The notes below the pieces were generated by a model that saw only the letters and a list, made by a program, of their open reading frames with translations, searched no databases and had not been told where the DNA came from. A DNA stretch of 61,334 nt from NCBI RefSeq assembly GCF_001945395.1, contig NZ_MSXV01000028.1, positions 1-61,334 of the forward strand, written 5' to 3'. Below are positions 1 to 9,034 of this stretch, in pieces; within the stretch, counting starts at the first letter, position 1; each line of letters starts with the position of its first letter. Both the position numbers and the translations under genes were made by a program. The stretch comes from Pseudomonas sp. PA15(2017). GTDB taxonomy: Bacteria; Pseudomonadota; Gammaproteobacteria; Pseudomonadales; Pseudomonadaceae.

Positions 1-113
1 ACGACCATAGAGCGTTGGAACCACCTGATCCCATCCCGAACTCAGTAGTGAAACGACGCATCGCCGATGGTAGTGTGGAGCTTCTCCATGTGAGAGTAGG
101 TCATCGTCAAGCT
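1..113 (+). rRNA. rrf: 5S ribosomal RNA (5' end cut by window edge)
   Basis: The sequence matches Pseudomonas 5S rRNA through the conserved loop regions and ends in the usual GTCATCGTCAAGCT 3' end. Only about the first five bases lie before the window. A strong terminator follows directly, so this is the end of an rRNA operon whose 16S and 23S genes lie to the left. Confidence 0.96.
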
Positions 114-120
114 TCTACCC

Positions 121-160
121 GAAAGCCCTGATCAGGTAACTGATCAGGGCTTTCTCTTTT
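121..160 (+). terminator. rho-independent terminator of the rRNA operon
   Basis: A 15-bp inverted repeat (GAAAGCCCTGATCAG and its complement) around a GTAA loop is followed by a T-rich tract. It sits 8 bases after the 5S 3' end. Confidence 0.92.
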
Positions 161-191
161 TAGCTCGAATGATGGTGTGGCTGTGAGAGTC

Positions 192-251
192 CCGGAGTGC
201 CGGCCACCGGAGTGCCGGCCACCGGAGTGCCGGCCACCGGAATGCCGGCCA
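192..251. repeat. four tandem 15-bp repeats
   Basis: CCGGAGTGCCGGCCA occurs three times exactly and a fourth time with one change (AATG for AGTG), head to tail with no spacers. The array lies between the rRNA terminator and a partial second copy of the 5S 3' end. Confidence 0.9.
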
Positions 252-253
252 GA

Positions 254-270
254 TCATCGTCAAGCTTCTA
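254..270 (+). repeat. remnant of a second 5S rRNA 3' end
   Basis: Seventeen bases (TCATCGTCAAGCTTCTA) are identical to positions 101-117, which span the 5S 3' end and the start of its trailer. A fresh terminator follows, as it does after the intact gene. This is best explained as the tail of a former tandem 5S copy whose body was lost. Confidence 0.7.
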
Positions 271-273
271 TAA

Positions 274-313
274 GAAACCCCAGATCTCGACATAGGTCTG
301 GGGTTTCGTCTTT
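274..313 (+). terminator. second terminator after the 5S remnant
   Basis: The stem AAACCCCAGATC pairs with GGTCTGGGGTTT around a short loop, followed by CGTCTTTTT. It takes the place of the terminator for the lost second 5S copy. Confidence 0.85.
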
Positions 314-635
314 TTGGGCTGGAAAATACCAAGGCCTAAGACCCGGTGGCGCCAGGCAGGCGGACATGCACATGCAGCGCGCCTGCCTGGGTATCGCTTC
401 GCTCAAGCGCAGGCTACAGAGGTGATTTCGTGGTGGAAGGGTGAAGCGTCTTCCACCCTAGGGTGCGTATAGAACTCTCGTAGCCTGGGTTAGCCGCAGG
501 CGTCACCCAGGGAGCTGGTGGGGGCGCTGAGCCGTTTAACCGGCTCCTGCCTACACAAGCGCGTGTGCGTCTAGCTTAGCTGCAAGATTCTCCAGTCCGG
601 CCGATCGACTGCCGGCTTCCAAAATCCGATCTGCA
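314..635. other. non-coding stretch with two short hairpins
   Basis: No convincing gene is present. Two inverted repeats are visible: GGTGGAAG...CTTCCACC at 432-458 and CCTGGGT...ACCCAGG at 484-511. They resemble the scattered extragenic hairpins common in Pseudomonas. Nothing else is recognisable. Confidence 0.5.
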
Positions 636-673
636 AAAACGACGAAGCCCGCATATAGCGGGCTTCGTCGTTT
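636..673. terminator. bidirectional terminator
   Basis: The stem AAACGACGAAGCCCGC pairs with GCGGGCTTCGTCGTTT around ATATA. It has A-runs on one side and T-runs on the other, so it can stop transcription both ways. It lies 14 bases beyond the stop of the aldolase gene on the minus strand. Confidence 0.88.
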
Positions 674-687
674 ACAGGGTTACCTGG

Positions 688-1473
688 TTACTGCAGCTGT
701 TCCCTCACTGCAGCGATACTGCGCCCAGCCTGGTTGAGCCAGGACAGGTCGCTGCCCATCAGCAGCATATCGCTGCCCATGTCGAGCAGACGCTTGGCGG
801 TTTCGCTGTCGGCCGGGAAGCAGGGCACCATGACCTGGATGCCGCGGGCATGGCATTTCTCGATCAGCAGTTCCAGGCGCTGCAACACTTCGGGGTTGCC
901 CAGGCGGTAGTCGACTGGCAACTGGCGTGACAGCGAGTAATCAGCCGGGCCGAAATGCACGGCGTCAATGCCCTCGACGTCAAGAATCGCGTCGATGTTG
1001 TCGAAGAACTCATAGCTCTCGGCCATCGGCACGATCACCGTGCGCTCGTTCTCCGCCTGTGTATAAGTGCTCCAGTCGAAGTTCGGCCCGGCGTAGTTGG
1101 CCGAGCGTACCGAGCTGTCACCCCCACGGCGGCCCATGGGTGGGAACTTGCTGCTGCGGATGATGCTGCGCATCTGCTCGGCGTTGTGTACCTGCGGGAT
1201 GATCACGCCGCTGGCACCCATTTCCAGGGCCTTGCGGATATCCCAGTCAAGGGTGCCGCGCACCCGCACCAGGCTGTGGATATTCGAACACTTGGCCGCC
1301 AGGATCAGCTTTTCCATGTCGCGGTCGACGCCCAGCGAAGTGTGCTCGGCGTCGATGAACACGAAGTCCAGGCCCCAGTTGCCGGCCACTTCGATGGGCA
1401 TCGAAGCGGTGCTGTAGATGTTCATGCCATAGGTGGTGCCACGTGCCATCAACTGTTTCAGTGTGCTGGTCAT
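688..1473 (-). CDS. HpcH/HpaI-family aldolase
   Basis: This is a class II metal-dependent aldolase of the HpcH/HpaI (phosphoenolpyruvate/pyruvate superfamily) type, about 261 residues. Visible family features are the FIDAEH strand near the N terminus, the VRVRG arginine motif, GVIIPQV, an MAES metal-ligand region, and FGPADYS, which supplies the second metal ligand. Members cleave or form 2-keto-4-hydroxy acids, releasing pyruvate. The start at 1473 was chosen over an upstream ATG at 1548 because it lies 10 bases after the nitrilase stop and behind a GAGGG sequence, while the longer form would overlap the upstream gene by 65 bases. It forms a two-gene unit with the amidase. The substrate is unknown. 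Confidence 0.9.
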   Translation of the reverse strand: MTSTLKQLMARGTTYGMNIYSTASMPIEVAGNWGLDFVFIDAEHTSLGVDRDMEKLILAAKCSNIHSLVRVRGTLDWDIRKALEMGASGVIIPQVHNAEQMRSIIRSSKFPPMGRRGGDSSVRSANYAGPNFDWSTYTQAENERTVIVPMAESYEFFDNIDAILDVEGIDAVHFGPADYSLSRQLPVDYRLGNPEVLQRLELLIEKCHARGIQVMVPCFPADSETAKRLLDMGSDMLLMGSDLSWLNQAGRSIAAVREQLQ

Positions 1474-1483
1474 CGGGGCGCCC

Positions 1484-2287
1484 TCAGATGCGGTAGGTGT
1501 CAGGCAGGCGATCACGGAAGGGATGCACTTCGAATACGCCGGGTTCACGGATCAGCGACTTGTTGCGGGCCTTCTCCACGTCGATCTCGACGGTGAACAC
1601 GCCGTCCTCAGCGCCAGCCCGTACCAGCGTCTTGCCGGATGGTTCGATGATGTGGCTCATGCCGATGAACTGCATGCCGCCGTCCATGTCGTTACGGTTC
1701 GGGGCTACAAAGTAGACGATGTTCTCGGCCGCTCGCACGGTGCTGAAGATGTCCGGCAGCATGCGCGCCTGCTCTGGCCAGGCGGCCGGCAGTACGACGA
1801 TGTCGGCGCCTTCCAGAGCCAGGGTGCGGACTACTTCCGGGAAGCGGATTTCATAACAGATAGCCATGCCGATGCGGCCGATCTCGGTGTCGAACACCGG
1901 TGGCGTCCACTCATCCGGGGTATCGGTGAAGCGGTCGCCGATCATGAACGGCAGGTGACGCTTGCGGTGCAGACCGACGATGCCTTCCGGGCCGATCAGC
2001 GCGGCAGTATTGAAGATCGCATCCGGGCGACGCTCGTAGAAGCCGGCGATTATATAGATGCCGGTCTCTGCGCTTACCGCCAGTAGCGGGGCCAGTGCCT
2101 CGATCTCGATGGCGCCACGCTCCAGGTCTTCACGGCTGTCGAAGGAGCCACCGGTGAGCAGGCATTCTGGAAAAGCGATCAGGCGCGAGCCTTCTTGCGC
2201 TGTCTGACGGGAGAGCTTAGCGACCTTTTCGATGGTTTGAGTCGGGTTGCCGGGGACGGGGTGGATCTGCGCGACCGAAATTTTCAT
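1484..2287 (-). CDS. nitrilase-superfamily carbon-nitrogen hydrolase
   Basis: A 267-residue member of the CN-hydrolase superfamily (amidases, omega-amidases, N-carbamoylases). The catalytic triad is visible: Glu41 in FPE, Lys109 in HRKRHLP and Cys144 in ICYEIRFPE. Length and lack of extra domains fit the Nit2/omega-amidase-like or aliphatic amidase branches rather than NAD synthetase or lipoprotein acyltransferase. It is transcribed with the downstream aldolase and follows the TRAP transporter genes, so it probably removes an amide or carbamoyl group from an imported acid before aldol cleavage. That last step is inference. Confidence 0.9.
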   Translation of the reverse strand: MKISVAQIHPVPGNPTQTIEKVAKLSRQTAQEGSRLIAFPECLLTGGSFDSREDLERGAIEIEALAPLLAVSAETGIYIIAGFYERRPDAIFNTAALIGPEGIVGLHRKRHLPFMIGDRFTDTPDEWTPPVFDTEIGRIGMAICYEIRFPEVVRTLALEGADIVVLPAAWPEQARMLPDIFSTVRAAENIVYFVAPNRNDMDGGMQFIGMSHIIEPSGKTLVRAGAEDGVFTVEIDVEKARNKSLIREPGVFEVHPFRDRLPDTYRI

Positions 2288-2433
2288 GGGTTTCCTCTAT
2301 AGGTGGCAGAGCGCACCCAGGTGCTCGGGTGCGCTTGTTCGTGCAGCGACGCTGCAGTGATCAGGGGCTGTTCACGATCGTTGTGCGCCTGACGTGGTAG
2401 CTCCAGGGCAGAAGCAGCCGTTCGCTGATCCAC

Positions 2434-2485
2434 TGTGGGAGCGCGCTATGCGCGCGAAAAATCGCGGGCATGGCCCGCTCCCACA
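2434..2485. repeat. REP-like inverted repeat
   Basis: TGTGGGAGCGCGC faces GCCCGCTCCCACA across an internal GCGCGAAAAATCGCG core. This matches the Pseudomonas extragenic palindromes built on GGGAGCGGGC-type heads. It occupies the 294-bp gap between the TRAP genes and the amidase; no gene is seen there. Confidence 0.75.
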
Positions 2486-2581
2486 GATAATCACCAGTCC
2501 ACCCTACGGGCGCGAACGGCCGCTCCCGCTCCTTAGCTGTCAAAATCGGCGAACCTGGGTTGGAAGATCATGAACAGGTGT

Positions 2582-3580
2582 TCAGGGCTGGGTAACGTCC
2601 ATGGCCTCGTAAACCTTCTTCACGAGCTGCGGGTCGATCTTGGCGGCGTACTTGTCGACGACCGGGCGGATCTTTTCCTGGATGCGGGCGACTTCTTCAT
2701 CCGGCAGCTCGTTGACCTGCATGCCGGAGGCCTCCAGCTCGGCGATGGCCTTGCTGTCGGCTTCACGGGAGATCTGTCGCTGCTCGAGGCGCACCTCCAT
2801 GGCCACCTCGCTGATCAGCTTCTTCTCGTCGTCGTTGAGCTTGTCCCAGAAACCTTTGCCGATCAGCACGATCTGCGGGTTGTAGTTGTGGTGGGTGAGG
2901 CTCAGGTACTTCTGCACCTCGTTGAATTTGGAGGCGAGAATCAGCGCTGCCGGGTTTTCCTGGCCATCGACGGTGCCGGTCTCCAGCGCCGTGTGCACTT
3001 CGGTGAACGGCAGCGGGGTCGGGTTGGCCCCGAGGGCCGACCACACGTCGAGGAACAGCGGCGATTGCTGAGCGCGAATCTTCAAGCCGGCGATGTCCTC
3101 CAGCTTGGCGACGGGACGCTTGTTGTTGGTCAGGTTGCGTACACCCAGCTCCCAGAACGCCAGGCCGACCAGATTCTGTTCGGGCAACTGGTCGGTGAGC
3201 ATCTTGCCGACCTCGCCATCGAGCATGGCATCGACCTTGGCGGTGTCGGTGTACAGGAACGGGAAATCGAGGATGCCGAAGTCGGTGACGTGGTTGAGCA
3301 TCAGCCCGGCATTCCAGGTCATCATCTCGATCACGCCGCCCTGCAGCGACGACAGCACCTGCACATCGCCGCCCAACACGCCGTTGGGGAAGGTGCGAAC
3401 CTTGATCTTGCCACCACTGCGCTCGCTGACTTTCTTGGCGAACAGCTCCATACCGATGGCCGGCGGCGTGCCCTTGGGGCTGGTGGCGGCGAATTTGATG
3501 GTGTGCGAGTTGTACTCGGCGGCGAAGCTCAGGCTGCTGGCCAGCAGCAACGCGGCAAGTGCGGTCAGTTTCATCTTCAT
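2582..3580 (-). CDS. TRAP transporter solute-binding protein (DctP type), system 1
   Basis: A periplasmic binding protein of 332 residues. A signal peptide (MKMKLTALAALLLASSLSFA) is followed by a DctP fold. The conserved carboxylate-binding arginine region (GLKIRAQQSP) and the TGTVDGQENP hinge motif are visible. It captures an organic acid for the DctQM membrane unit encoded just upstream, with a 25-base gap after dctM. A GGATTTCACC stretch precedes the ATG. It is the last gene of the dctQ-dctM-dctP operon; the amidase and aldolase genes follow after a REP element. Confidence 0.93.
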   Translation of the reverse strand: MKMKLTALAALLLASSLSFAAEYNSHTIKFAATSPKGTPPAIGMELFAKKVSERSGGKIKVRTFPNGVLGGDVQVLSSLQGGVIEMMTWNAGLMLNHVTDFGILDFPFLYTDTAKVDAMLDGEVGKMLTDQLPEQNLVGLAFWELGVRNLTNNKRPVAKLEDIAGLKIRAQQSPLFLDVWSALGANPTPLPFTEVHTALETGTVDGQENPAALILASKFNEVQKYLSLTHHNYNPQIVLIGKGFWDKLNDDEKKLISEVAMEVRLEQRQISREADSKAIAELEASGMQVNELPDEEVARIQEKIRPVVDKYAAKIDPQLVKKVYEAMDVTQP

Positions 3581-3605
3581 GGTGAAATCCTTGTTGTGGT
3601 TGTTG

Positions 3606-4889
3606 TTATTTGGCGAACCATTCGGCCGGCACGGTGACCAGCTGCGGAAAGGCGACGAGCAGAAACAGCACGATGATTTCGGCGATCAGGAACGGGAAAG
3701 TGCCCTTGAGCAGCGCCTCGTAACGCATTCGTCCGATACCGCACACCACGTTGAGCACCGTGCCCACGGGTGGGGTGATCAGGCCGATGGAGCAATTGAT
3801 CATGAACAGCACGCCGAAATAGATCGGGTCGATGTCCGCCGCCGTGACCACCGGCACCAGAATCGGCGCGAGCAGCAGTACGGTCGGGGTGAGGTCCATG
3901 ACCATGGAGATCACCAGGATCAGCAGCATCAGTACCAGGATCAGCAGCTTCGGGTTGTCCATCACCGGCTCGATCAGGTCGATGATCTGCCCGGGTATGT
4001 CGGCGATGGTGATCATCCACGCCGGGATCGAGGCGGCGGCGACCAGGAACATCACCGCCGCGGTGGTCTTGCCGGCGCGCAGCAGCAACGCGTTGAGATC
4101 CTTGAGGTTCAGCTCGCGGTACACCAGGGCCGACACCAGCAGCGCATAGACGCTGGCCACGGCGCCCGCTTCGGTCGGCGTGACCACCCCGAAGCGCAGG
4201 CCAACGACGATGATCACCGGCAGCATCAGCGCCCAGATGCTGTCGACGAAGGCCTTGGCGCGCTCCTTGCCGGATGCCTTGGGGCTGAGTTTCACATCGG
4301 TGTCGCGGCGCGACACCAGCCACCAGGCTACGCACAGCGCCACGGCGATCATCAGCCCCGGAGCGATGCCGGCGAGAAACAGCTTGGTGATCGACAGGCC
4401 GGATGCTACGCCGAGCACCACGAAACCGATGCTCGGCGGGATGATCGAGCCCAGTACCGAGACCGAGGCGATCAAACCTCCGGAGCGGTTCTTGTTGTAG
4501 CCGGCGATGACCATCATCGGCAGCAGCAGCGCGGTCAGCGAGGCCGCGTCGGCCAGTGCCGAGCCGGACAGGCTGGACAGCAGCACGCCGGCGAAGATGG
4601 TCACGTAACCGAGGCCGCCACGCAGGTGGCCGACCATGGCGATGGCCAGGTTGATGATGCGCTTGGACAACCCGCCGCTGTTCATCACCTCACCGGCGAT
4701 GATGAACAGCGGAATGGCCAGCAGCGGGAAGCTGCCGGCGGAGTTGATGATGTTCTGCGCGATGATCTGGCCATCGAACAGGCCCAGCAGCCACATCAGC
4801 GCCACACCGCAGAGGATCAGCGCGTAGGCGATGGGAGCGCCGATGAGAATGGCGGCCAACAGCACGCCAACGAAGACGGTAAGGGCCAT
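3606..4889 (-). CDS. TRAP transporter large permease (DctM type), system 1
   Basis: A 427-residue polytopic membrane protein of the TRAP DctM/TRAP-T large subunit family, with about 12 hydrophobic segments and the family glycine/proline-rich stretches (SGSALADAASL, PPSIGFVVLG, LITPPVGTVLN). It carries out Na+-coupled uptake of the substrate delivered by DctP. Its start codon overlaps the stop of the small permease gene in TAATG, so the two are translationally coupled. Confidence 0.95.
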   Translation of the reverse strand: MALTVFVGVLLAAILIGAPIAYALILCGVALMWLLGLFDGQIIAQNIINSAGSFPLLAIPLFIIAGEVMNSGGLSKRIINLAIAMVGHLRGGLGYVTIFAGVLLSSLSGSALADAASLTALLLPMMVIAGYNKNRSGGLIASVSVLGSIIPPSIGFVVLGVASGLSITKLFLAGIAPGLMIAVALCVAWWLVSRRDTDVKLSPKASGKERAKAFVDSIWALMLPVIIVVGLRFGVVTPTEAGAVASVYALLVSALVYRELNLKDLNALLLRAGKTTAAVMFLVAAASIPAWMITIADIPGQIIDLIEPVMDNPKLLILVLMLLILVISMVMDLTPTVLLLAPILVPVVTAADIDPIYFGVLFMINCSIGLITPPVGTVLNVVCGIGRMRYEALLKGTFPFLIAEIIVLFLLVAFPQLVTVPAEWFAK

Positions 4890-5428
4890 TACTTCAGTAC
4901 CCCAGGTTGGGTGGTCGGTGCGACATGGGTGTCGGGCTCGGCGGTGCGCGGGATGTAGCTGCCCGCCGGCTTTCTCAGGTTGTCGATCATCTGCACGGTG
5001 ATCAGCGCGGCGCTGAGCACCGAGAACACCAGGCCTGCGCCGTAGAACAACGCCATGGACACACCGGTCGAAGGGGCGCCGACGTGCAGGTTGATCAGCG
5101 TCTGCTTCCAGCTGCCCTGCAGGAACAGCCAGGTCACGTAGAGCATCAGCACCTGAGTGAGCAGCAGCAGGTACTTGCCGACCGTGGGCGATACGCGGCT
5201 GGTCACGATATCGACGCCGATATGGCCGTTCTCGTGAAGCATCAGTTGCGCCCCGGCGAACACCAGCCAGACGAAGGCCAGCCGCGAGATCTCCTCACTG
5301 AAGAACAGCCCGGAGTTGAAGCCGTAGCGCAGTACCACGTTGGAGAAGATCAACAGGGTTATGCAGACCAGGCTGGAAACGATCAGCACTTTCAGCGTGG
5401 CGAAGTAGAGGGTCAGAATGCTTTTCAT
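4889..5428 (-). CDS. TRAP transporter small permease (DctQ type), system 1
   Basis: A four-helix DctQ-type protein of about 179 residues with the family region EEISRLAFVWLVFAGAQ and HIGVDIVTSRV. It partners the DctM protein. The start at 5428 has a GGAGA ribosome-binding site at proper spacing; an in-frame upstream ATG at 5548 would add 40 arginine-rich residues without a binding site and was rejected. It is the first gene of the system 1 operon. Confidence 0.92.
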   Translation of the reverse strand: MKSILTLYFATLKVLIVSSLVCITLLIFSNVVLRYGFNSGLFFSEEISRLAFVWLVFAGAQLMLHENGHIGVDIVTSRVSPTVGKYLLLLTQVLMLYVTWLFLQGSWKQTLINLHVGAPSTGVSMALFYGAGLVFSVLSAALITVQMIDNLRKPAGSYIPRTAEPDTHVAPTTQPGVLK

Positions 5429-5909
5429 GGTGCGCTCTCCGGCGAATGGGCAGATGAGCGAAGTAGGAAAGTTGCCTTGTTTTCGGCGCGCGCGAACGCG
5501 TCCGATACGGCAGCGCTGGCCGTGTCGTCGGGGGCGAGCATTGGTCACCTTTTTATTGTTGGTTATATGTTTGTATGCGGTGATTGATTCTTTTCTGAAT
5601 GCCGATAGGTGTCAACGCAGCGGCGGGAAGAGTCGGATTCAATGTTTTTATTAGGCTGATAAAAATGGCAGCGGCTGGCGGATTTCCACGGATAGCAACG
5701 CAATTGGAAAAGTTGCGTACGGATAGTTATGGCAAATAATCAGACAGGCACGCGAGTGCCGCCGGCCTCGCGGGCGGCGGGCATAGCGGGTTTTACAGAT
5801 AAAGTAAGCGTCATGGCAGTGCATGCAAATCCTTTTGCACAAGTTGTCGAGTAATTAGCGCCGTTGATTATTTGCAGGCTGCTTTATAAGTAAGGCGTTT
5901 ATCGGGTGA
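5429..5909. other. intergenic region between the two TRAP operons
   Basis: About 480 bp without a credible gene. It should hold the promoter of the system 1 operon (toward lower coordinates) and the 3' end of the system 2 operon. The stretch 5540-5720 is distinctly AT-rich compared with its surroundings, as expected of a promoter. No clear operator or terminator could be assigned. Confidence 0.45.
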
Positions 5910-7190
5910 TCAGGCGAACTGCGGCAGCCACAGGGCCAATTGTGGGAACGCAATCAATAGCGCGATAAGTAACAACAGCACGAAGCAGAACGGTAACGCG
6001 CCGTAAATGACATCCATGAAGTTACCCTTGTTGCGAATACTCTGCACCACGAACAGGTTCATGCCGAACGGCGGGGTAATCTGCCCCATCTCGCAAAGCA
6101 CGATCAGGATCACCCCGAACCATAACGGGTCGAAACCCAACGCGACGATCACCGGCACCACCAGCGGCGCAGTGGTGATCAGCATCGCCAGGGTGTCCAT
6201 GAAACAGCCGAGGATGATGTAGAACAGGATGATCGCCAGCAGCGTGGCCATCGGCGACATGTCCAGGTCGGTGACGAAGCTGACCAGCGTGGGCGTGAGG
6301 CCGATGGCTGACAGCACGAAGTTGAGAAAGAACGCCGACAGGGTGATGAAGATGATCATCCCGCTGGTGCGCATGGTCGATTCGAATGCCTGGCCCAGGT
6401 TCTGCCAGGTGAAGGTGCGCCGCCACAGGCCCAGGCCGAATGCGGCCAGCACACCGAGTGCCGCCGACTCGCTGGCCGTGGCGAAGCCACTGTAGATGGC
6501 GCCGACCACCAGCACGAAGATCGCCAGCGGCGGCAGCAGGTCGGGGATGCTCGCCAGACGCGCGGCCCAGGTGGCGTGCTGCCGGGTGCCGCCGAGCTTC
6601 GGCCAGATCATGCAGGTGATCACGATCATCGCCACGAACATCACGCACAGCAGCAGGCCGGGAATGGTCGCCGCCAGGTAGAGCTTGGGTACCGAGATGT
6701 TGGCGATCAGCGCGAACAGAATCATGTTGATCGACGGCGGAATCAGAATGCCCAGGGTGCCGCCTGCGGCAATCGAACCGAGGAACAGCGGCGCCGGATA
6801 GCCCTTGCGCGTCTGTTCCGGCAGGGCGATGGTCGAGATGGTCGCCGCCGTGGCAACGCTGGAACCGCTGGTGGCGGAGAACAATGCCGACGCACCAATA
6901 TTGGAGTTCATCAGACCGCCCGGCAGCCACGACAGCCACTTGTCCGCAGCGCTGTACATACGCCCCGCCACACCCGAGCAGACCAGTAGCTCGCCCATCA
7001 GGATGTACAGCGGAATGGCCACCAACAGGAACTCGGCGCCGGTGCTCCAGGCGATCTCGCCCATGGCATTGCTCAGCGGCAAGGCCGAGAACAGCTCGGC
7101 CAGCGACATGCCCAGCAGGCCCACGCTGACTGCCGCGGCCACGCTGAGGCCGAGCAGCCCCAATAAGACGATCAGGGTGAATGCCAGCAT
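5910..7190 (-). CDS. TRAP transporter large permease (DctM type), system 2
   Basis: A 426-residue DctM-type permease with many hydrophobic helices and family stretches (ATSGSSVATAATI, LIPPSINMILF, ITPPFGMNLFVV). The start at 7190 (MLAFTLIVLLG) places the first helix at the N terminus, and the gene begins 1 base after the DctQ stop; the upstream ATG at 7220 lies inside the DctQ gene. It is the last gene of the system 2 operon. It is divergent from system 1 in sequence, so this is not a recent duplication. Confidence 0.94.
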   Translation of the reverse strand: MLAFTLIVLLGLLGLSVAAAVSVGLLGMSLAELFSALPLSNAMGEIAWSTGAEFLLVAIPLYILMGELLVCSGVAGRMYSAADKWLSWLPGGLMNSNIGASALFSATSGSSVATAATISTIALPEQTRKGYPAPLFLGSIAAGGTLGILIPPSINMILFALIANISVPKLYLAATIPGLLLCVMFVAMIVITCMIWPKLGGTRQHATWAARLASIPDLLPPLAIFVLVVGAIYSGFATASESAALGVLAAFGLGLWRRTFTWQNLGQAFESTMRTSGMIIFITLSAFFLNFVLSAIGLTPTLVSFVTDLDMSPMATLLAIILFYIILGCFMDTLAMLITTAPLVVPVIVALGFDPLWFGVILIVLCEMGQITPPFGMNLFVVQSIRNKGNFMDVIYGALPFCFVLLLLIALLIAFPQLALWLPQFA

Positions 7191-7191
7191 C

Positions 7192-7797
7192 TCAGCGGCC
7201 CTCCCGGGTGGTTGCAGCATGGCTGGAGCGAGACTCTTCCTCGATCTCCTCCTCGACCGAATTGATGCCGATCAGCGCGTTGGCTGCGGCCCAGCGTTGC
7301 TGACGCAGCTGCATCAGGCTGTTGTAGCCCAGCACCAGAATGGTCGAGGCAAAGAACAGGTAACCGGCGAACCACAGCGACTGGGGAACCCACTGCGGCA
7401 CCTGCAACGGCGTGGTGGAAATCGAGCGATAGACGATGGAGTCCCACAGCACCGCGCCGACATGAAAGAGCAGGGTGCCGACGAACAGCGCCATGCCGGC
7501 CAGGGCCAGCAGATCGAGGCCGACTCTCGGCTTGAGCGACAGGCGCGAGTAGAGGATATCCACACGCAGGTGGGAGCGCCTGAGCAGCGCGATGGGAAAG
7601 GCCCAGGCGCTGACGATGGCCAGCACGTAGCCGGCGATCTCGTCGGCGCCGCCCATGGAAAAGCCGAACAGGCGGCGCAGCAGCAGATCGATGCTGATCA
7701 TCAGGGCTGAGCCCATCAACGCGATGCCACCCATCCAGGCACTGGCCCGGGCGATGCGGTTGATGAGCCGGAGGCTCGGAGTATCGGTAGCTTGCAT
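7192..7797 (-). CDS. TRAP transporter small permease (DctQ type), system 2
   Basis: A 201-residue DctQ-type small permease with four hydrophobic segments and the ADEIAGYVLAIVSAWAFP and HLRVDIL family region. It ends in an unusual acidic and Ser/Arg-rich tail. The start at 7797 has GGAGAA in front. It sits 70 bases after the binding-protein gene and 1 base before dctM. Confidence 0.91.
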   Translation of the reverse strand: MQATDTPSLRLINRIARASAWMGGIALMGSALMISIDLLLRRLFGFSMGGADEIAGYVLAIVSAWAFPIALLRRSHLRVDILYSRLSLKPRVGLDLLALAGMALFVGTLLFHVGAVLWDSIVYRSISTTPLQVPQWVPQSLWFAGYLFFASTILVLGYNSLMQLRQQRWAAANALIGINSVEEEIEEESRSSHAATTREGR

Positions 7798-7867
7798 GAG
7801 CAATTTCTCCGCGAACGGTTGCAGGTCGGCGCCGTGGCGCCGCATCGGGCGAGGTCTGTCGCTGTGC

Positions 7868-8923
7868 TCAGGGATCTTTCAGGCTGACGCCAATCGCCTT
7901 ACCCGCCGTGGCATTCCATTGCTGCACGCAGTCGGCGCCACAACGTTTGCCCCAGTCATTGGCGATGCGCAGCACGACCTCGCGCAGCCTGGCGCGCTCG
8001 TCTTCGGTCGGCGCACTGGCCTGCATCGCGGCAGGGTGATGAATCTGGCAGTCGGCGGCGCCGGTGTTGCAGGCCAGCGCATAGCGGTTCTCGCGAGCGG
8101 TTTCCGTCCACAGGGCGTCCTCCAGCACGTGCGACTGGGCCTGCAGCAGGCGCTGCATATCGGGGGAAAGCTGCTGCCAGCGTTGCAGGCCCATGGCGTA
8201 GAAACCGATCGACCAGTCCACCGGCAGGTCGTAGACGTGGGCTGCCACGTCGTACCACTTGGCGGCATTGCCCGAACCCATGCCGGTTACCGCGCAGTCG
8301 ATGACGCCGGTCTGCATGGCCGTGACCACCTCCGCGAAGGGCAGGGTCACTGGCGATGCGCCGAGGGCGCTGACCATGTCCGCCATGTTGCGACCGCGTA
8401 CCCGCACCTTGCGGCCCTTCAGGTCGTTCAGGCCATTCACGGCATCGCGACAGAAGAACACCTGGGCGGTATAGGGTACCGTGGCCAGCAGCTTGACGCC
8501 GTGGCGCTCGGCCATGCGTGCCTCGAGCACCGGTTTGTAGGCATCGGCAATCTGCCGTGAAGTGGCGATGTCGGCGGCCATGCCGGGCAGGTCGATACCC
8601 TCGAAAGCCGCATCGTCGCCGGCCACGAAGGCGAACACGCCCATGCCGATTTCGACGGCGCCCGCGCGTAGTACGCGCACCATCTCCGGGCCCTTGAGGC
8701 CACTTTCAGAGAGGCCCATCAGGCGAGCGGTGACAGACCCGCCCGAATTGGCGGGCAGAGTTTCAGTCCAGAAAGGGCGCTCGACGGCGCGAAAGGTATA
8801 GTTGTGGCTGCCGCCACCGACCACGTTGAAATGGACGGACGACGCATCGTCCGCAAGTGCGCTGGCGCCAATCGCGCAGCCCAGCGCAGCCAGGATCATC
8901 CTGGGGAGGGAATACAGTTTCAT
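7868..8923 (-). CDS. TRAP transporter solute-binding protein (DctP type), system 2
   Basis: A 351-residue periplasmic DctP-family protein with a signal peptide ending near ASALA. Family features include GRKVRVRGRNMADM (binding arginine region) and TGVIDCAVTGMG. Unlike system 1, it has four cysteines in the C-terminal half (CNTGAADC, CGADC), which could form disulfides. It follows the RraA-like gene and precedes the system 2 permease genes. Confidence 0.91.
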   Translation of the reverse strand: MKLYSLPRMILAALGCAIGASALADDASSVHFNVVGGGSHNYTFRAVERPFWTETLPANSGGSVTARLMGLSESGLKGPEMVRVLRAGAVEIGMGVFAFVAGDDAAFEGIDLPGMAADIATSRQIADAYKPVLEARMAERHGVKLLATVPYTAQVFFCRDAVNGLNDLKGRKVRVRGRNMADMVSALGASPVTLPFAEVVTAMQTGVIDCAVTGMGSGNAAKWYDVAAHVYDLPVDWSIGFYAMGLQRWQQLSPDMQRLLQAQSHVLEDALWTETARENRYALACNTGAADCQIHHPAAMQASAPTEDERARLREVVLRIANDWGKRCGADCVQQWNATAGKAIGVSLKDP

Positions 8924-9034
8924 GGTAGTCCTGTTGTTTTTCTGGGGGAGCTACGGGGCAGAAACCTGATGAAACGTGCAGCGGGTCAGTATTGGAATTG
9001 TCATCGCGCCTGACCTTGCGCGGTGCGACCGAGG

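Noticed and set aside
192..251. Repeat array considered as a small CRISPR
   Set aside because: Units are 15 bp with no spacers and no cas genes are near.
3093..4958. A 621-codon open frame on the plus strand opposite the TRAP permease genes
   Set aside because: It is rich in His, Arg, Gln and Asp, has no domain, and mirrors dctM and dctQ, whose families are certain.
5651..5842. A 63-codon minus-strand frame in the TRAP intergenic region
   Set aside because: No ribosome-binding site and an unlikely Cys/Arg/His-rich composition.
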